Positions 62,436-64,000 of a stretch of 64,000 nt of DNA are shown here, one piece after another. The number at the start of each line of letters is the position of its first letter. The stretch's first letter is position 1. This DNA is from Brevundimonas sp. MYb52 (GTDB taxonomy: Bacteria; Pseudomonadota; Alphaproteobacteria; Caulobacterales; Caulobacteraceae). The stretch covers positions 62,001-126,000 of the forward strand of contig NZ_PCPB01000008.1 of the NCBI RefSeq assembly GCF_002979535.1, given 5' to 3'. The notes below the pieces were generated by a model that was not told the DNA's origin, did no database searches, and saw nothing but the letters and a program-made list of their open reading frames with translations. A program made the translations under genes and the position numbers.

Positions 62436-63554
62436 ATGCAGCTGACCATCGAACGTTCCGCGCTCCTGAAAGCCCTCGGGCACGTTCAGAGCGTGGTCGA
62501 GCGCCGCAACACCATTCCGATCCTGTCGAACGTGCTGCTGAGCGCCGGGCGCGACCGCCTGTCCTTCGCCGCCACCGATCTCGACATGGAGATGGTGGAT
62601 GAGGCCGAGGCCCAGGTGAACGTCGAGGGCCAGATCACGGCCCCGGCCCACACCCTGTATGAAATCGTCAAGAAGCTGCCGGACGGCGCCGAGGTCTCGC
62701 TGACCTATTCGGGCGATGATCCGCGTCTGGTGATCTCGGCGGGGCGGTCCAAGTTCAACCTGCCGGTCCTGCCGGCTGGCGACTTCCCGGTCATGTCCAC
62801 GGAGACCTCGGGCGCGCGCTACACCCTGCCCAAGGAAGATCTGGCGCGTCTGATCGACAAGACCCGTTTCGCCGTCTCGACCGAAGAGACGCGCTATTAT
62901 CTGAACGGCCTCTATCTGCACACGGTGTCGGACGGCGGCATTCCGCTGCTGCGCGCCGTGGCCACCGACGGCCACCGCCTGGCCCTGGCCGAGACCCCGG
63001 CGCCGGAAGGCGCGGCGGGCGGTCCCGGCGTCATCGTGCCGCGCAAGACGGTGGATCAGGTCCGTCGTCTGCTGGACGACGGCGCCGGTCCGGTCGAGGT
63101 CCAGGTCTCGGCCCAGAAGATCCGCTTCGAGTTCGGCGAGGCCAGCCTGACCTCCAAGGTCATCGACGGCGCCTTCCCCGACTATCTGCGCGTCATTCCC
63201 AAGGGCAATGACAAGCAGGCCGACATCGACAATGCCCTGTTTTCCAAGGCCGTCGATCGCGTGGCCACCATCTCGGCCGAGAAGAGCCGTTCGGTGAAGC
63301 TGGCCTTCGACAACGACCGGGTGAAGCTGACGGTCCGCAACATGGAAGCCGGCCAGGCCGAGGAAGAGGTCGAGATCGGCTATTCCGAAGAGCCGTTCGA
63401 AATCGGCTTCAACGCCCGCTACCTGCTGGACGTCGCCGGCCAGATCACCGGCGAGACCGCCCACTTCAAATTCGCCGACCCGGCCAGCCCCACCCTGGTG
63501 CTCGACCCGGCCGACGTGGGCGTGCAGTACGTGCTGATGCCGCTGCGTGTGTAG
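62436..63554 (+). CDS. dnaN: DNA polymerase III beta subunit (sliding clamp)
   Basis: A 372-residue clamp made of three similar domains that form a ring dimer around DNA. MQLTIERSALLKALGHVQSVVERRNTIPILSNVLL is the start and ETRYYLNGLYLH, RAVATDGHRLAL, AFPDYLRVIP and the end YVLMPLRV are standard. The ATG at 62436 is supported by family length, though the ribosome site is weak. The gene after it is not recF but a secreted unknown. Confidence 0.96.
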   Translation: MQLTIERSALLKALGHVQSVVERRNTIPILSNVLLSAGRDRLSFAATDLDMEMVDEAEAQVNVEGQITAPAHTLYEIVKKLPDGAEVSLTYSGDDPRLVISAGRSKFNLPVLPAGDFPVMSTETSGARYTLPKEDLARLIDKTRFAVSTEETRYYLNGLYLHTVSDGGIPLLRAVATDGHRLALAETPAPEGAAGGPGVIVPRKTVDQVRRLLDDGAGPVEVQVSAQKIRFEFGEASLTSKVIDGAFPDYLRVIPKGNDKQADIDNALFSKAVDRVATISAEKSRSVKLAFDNDRVKLTVRNMEAGQAEEEVEIGYSEEPFEIGFNARYLLDVAGQITGETAHFKFADPASPTLVLDPADVGVQYVLMPLRV

Positions 63555-63555
63555 C

Positions 63556-64000
63556 GTGCGCCTTGCGGTTCTTCTTCTGGTCTCCACCGCCTTGTATGCA
63601 GGTGCGGCGGAGGCTCAGGTTGAAACGCCGCTGTCATCCACTCATCTGCGTGGCGTCTGTGCTGCGCTGAGTTTTGAGGAAGCGGACCTCAGCTCGGACT
63701 GCCAAGATACAGTGCTTGTCAGGAGTTACGCTTGCGGTCGAGTCAGCGTTGCTTTCGCCATTACGCCTGAATGCTGTGCCCTGAGTTTTGAGGGCGACGA
63801 GAAGGGGCGAACCTCCGACGGCAACATCGTTGTGCAGCCGATCAATCGGGCTTTTCTTTTCAGGGCGGGTGGTCCTGCTATCGAGGTTGAGGGGGCTGGC
63901 GAGTGCCGCTGGAGCCCCTTCGTCGCGGACGCTGCGATGGTGGATTGCGCGTTGGTCGATCGCACTGGAAAGTCGACGAAAGGTCTTTTCCAGGCGGGGG
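63556..64000 (+). CDS. Secreted cysteine-rich unknown protein (partial, runs off the window)
   Basis: A frame open from GTG at 63556, two bases after the dnaN stop, to the window edge (at least 148 codons). It begins MRLAVLLLVSTALYAGAAEAQ, a clear signal peptide with an AxA-type site. The mature part has about seven cysteines (GVCAAL, SDCQD, YACGR, ECCAL, ECRW, VDCAL), so it is probably disulfide-bonded in the periplasm or outside. Codon use is unlike the neighbours: many T-ending codons (GTT, CTT, AGT, TTT) in a genome that strongly prefers C or G. I recognise no family. It occupies the position where recF is often found. Confidence 0.72.
   Translation, partial: MRLAVLLLVSTALYAGAAEAQVETPLSSTHLRGVCAALSFEEADLSSDCQDTVLVRSYACGRVSVAFAITPECCALSFEGDEKGRTSDGNIVVQPINRAFLFRAGGPAIEVEGAGECRWSPFVADAAMVDCALVDRTGKSTKGLFQAG

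Overview
The window is one contiguous piece of a high-GC alphaproteobacterial chromosome, most probably Brevundimonas or a close Caulobacterales relative. Pointers are the rpsT-dnaA-dnaN block with a cluster of GANTC (CcrM-type) sites upstream of dnaA, a UDP-sulfoquinovose synthase (sulfoquinovosyl lipids are a known trait of Brevundimonas), a DUF1134/EipA-type envelope protein, an RpoH-type promoter plus a ROSE-like thermometer before an hsp20 gene, and the overall gene content. Genus is an inference from content, not from a marker alignment. There is no prophage, insertion sequence, CRISPR array, rRNA or tRNA that I can support.

Layout. 1-7.1 kb: end of sucA and a two-lipoyl sucB (2-oxoglutarate dehydrogenase), a class III CoA-transferase, glutaryl-CoA dehydrogenase and a trypsin-like PDZ protease. 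7.1-9.9 kb: fabA-fabB on the minus strand, followed by a structured, C-rich, terminator-bearing RNA candidate, and an SH3-type secreted protein. 9.9-18.2 kb: hydroxyacid dehydrogenase, an exported S9 peptidase, a ThiF/MoeB-type adenylyltransferase, a BLUF photoreceptor, hslVU, a hydrolase and a heptosyltransferase-like GT9. 18.3-27.2 kb: translation block infC - (S9 peptidase) - rpmI - rplT - dodecin - pheS - two small paralogous unknowns - pheT - UPF0114 protein, the unknowns being translationally coupled to pheT. 27.4-43 kb: envelope and sugar-nucleotide genes (EipA-like, sqdB, galU, glmS, glmM, phosphomannomutase/phosphoglucomutase), a gamma-family PLP enzyme, gpmA coupled to a shrunken RibD-like deaminase, a pentapeptide-repeat protein and hsp20. 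43-54 kb: two exported methyltransferase-fold paralogs coupled to a lipase-like hydrolase, a HisN-type phosphatase, small regulators and membrane proteins, an MprF-like lysyltransferase, typA, and a yeiH/LysR divergent pair. 54-64 kb: OPT transporter, mutM, a tandem membrane-protein pair with an HTH regulator, enoyl-CoA hydratase, rpsT, dnaA, dnaN and the start of a compositionally odd secreted protein at the window edge.

Intergenic space holds two kinds of palindromic repeat. One is a 30-42 bp element with GCGCTAGCG at one end and TGCTTGAGC at the other (at least nine copies, several flanking rpmI/rplT). The other is formed of large hairpins with arms such as CTCCCCATGAAATGGGGAG or CCTTCTCCCCTTGTGGGAG. 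The most promising undescribed items are the pheS-pheT embedded paralog pair, the fabB-downstream RNA with two Shine-Dalgarno-complementary loops, the exported methyltransferase-like pair, and the RpoH plus ROSE-like heat control of hsp20.
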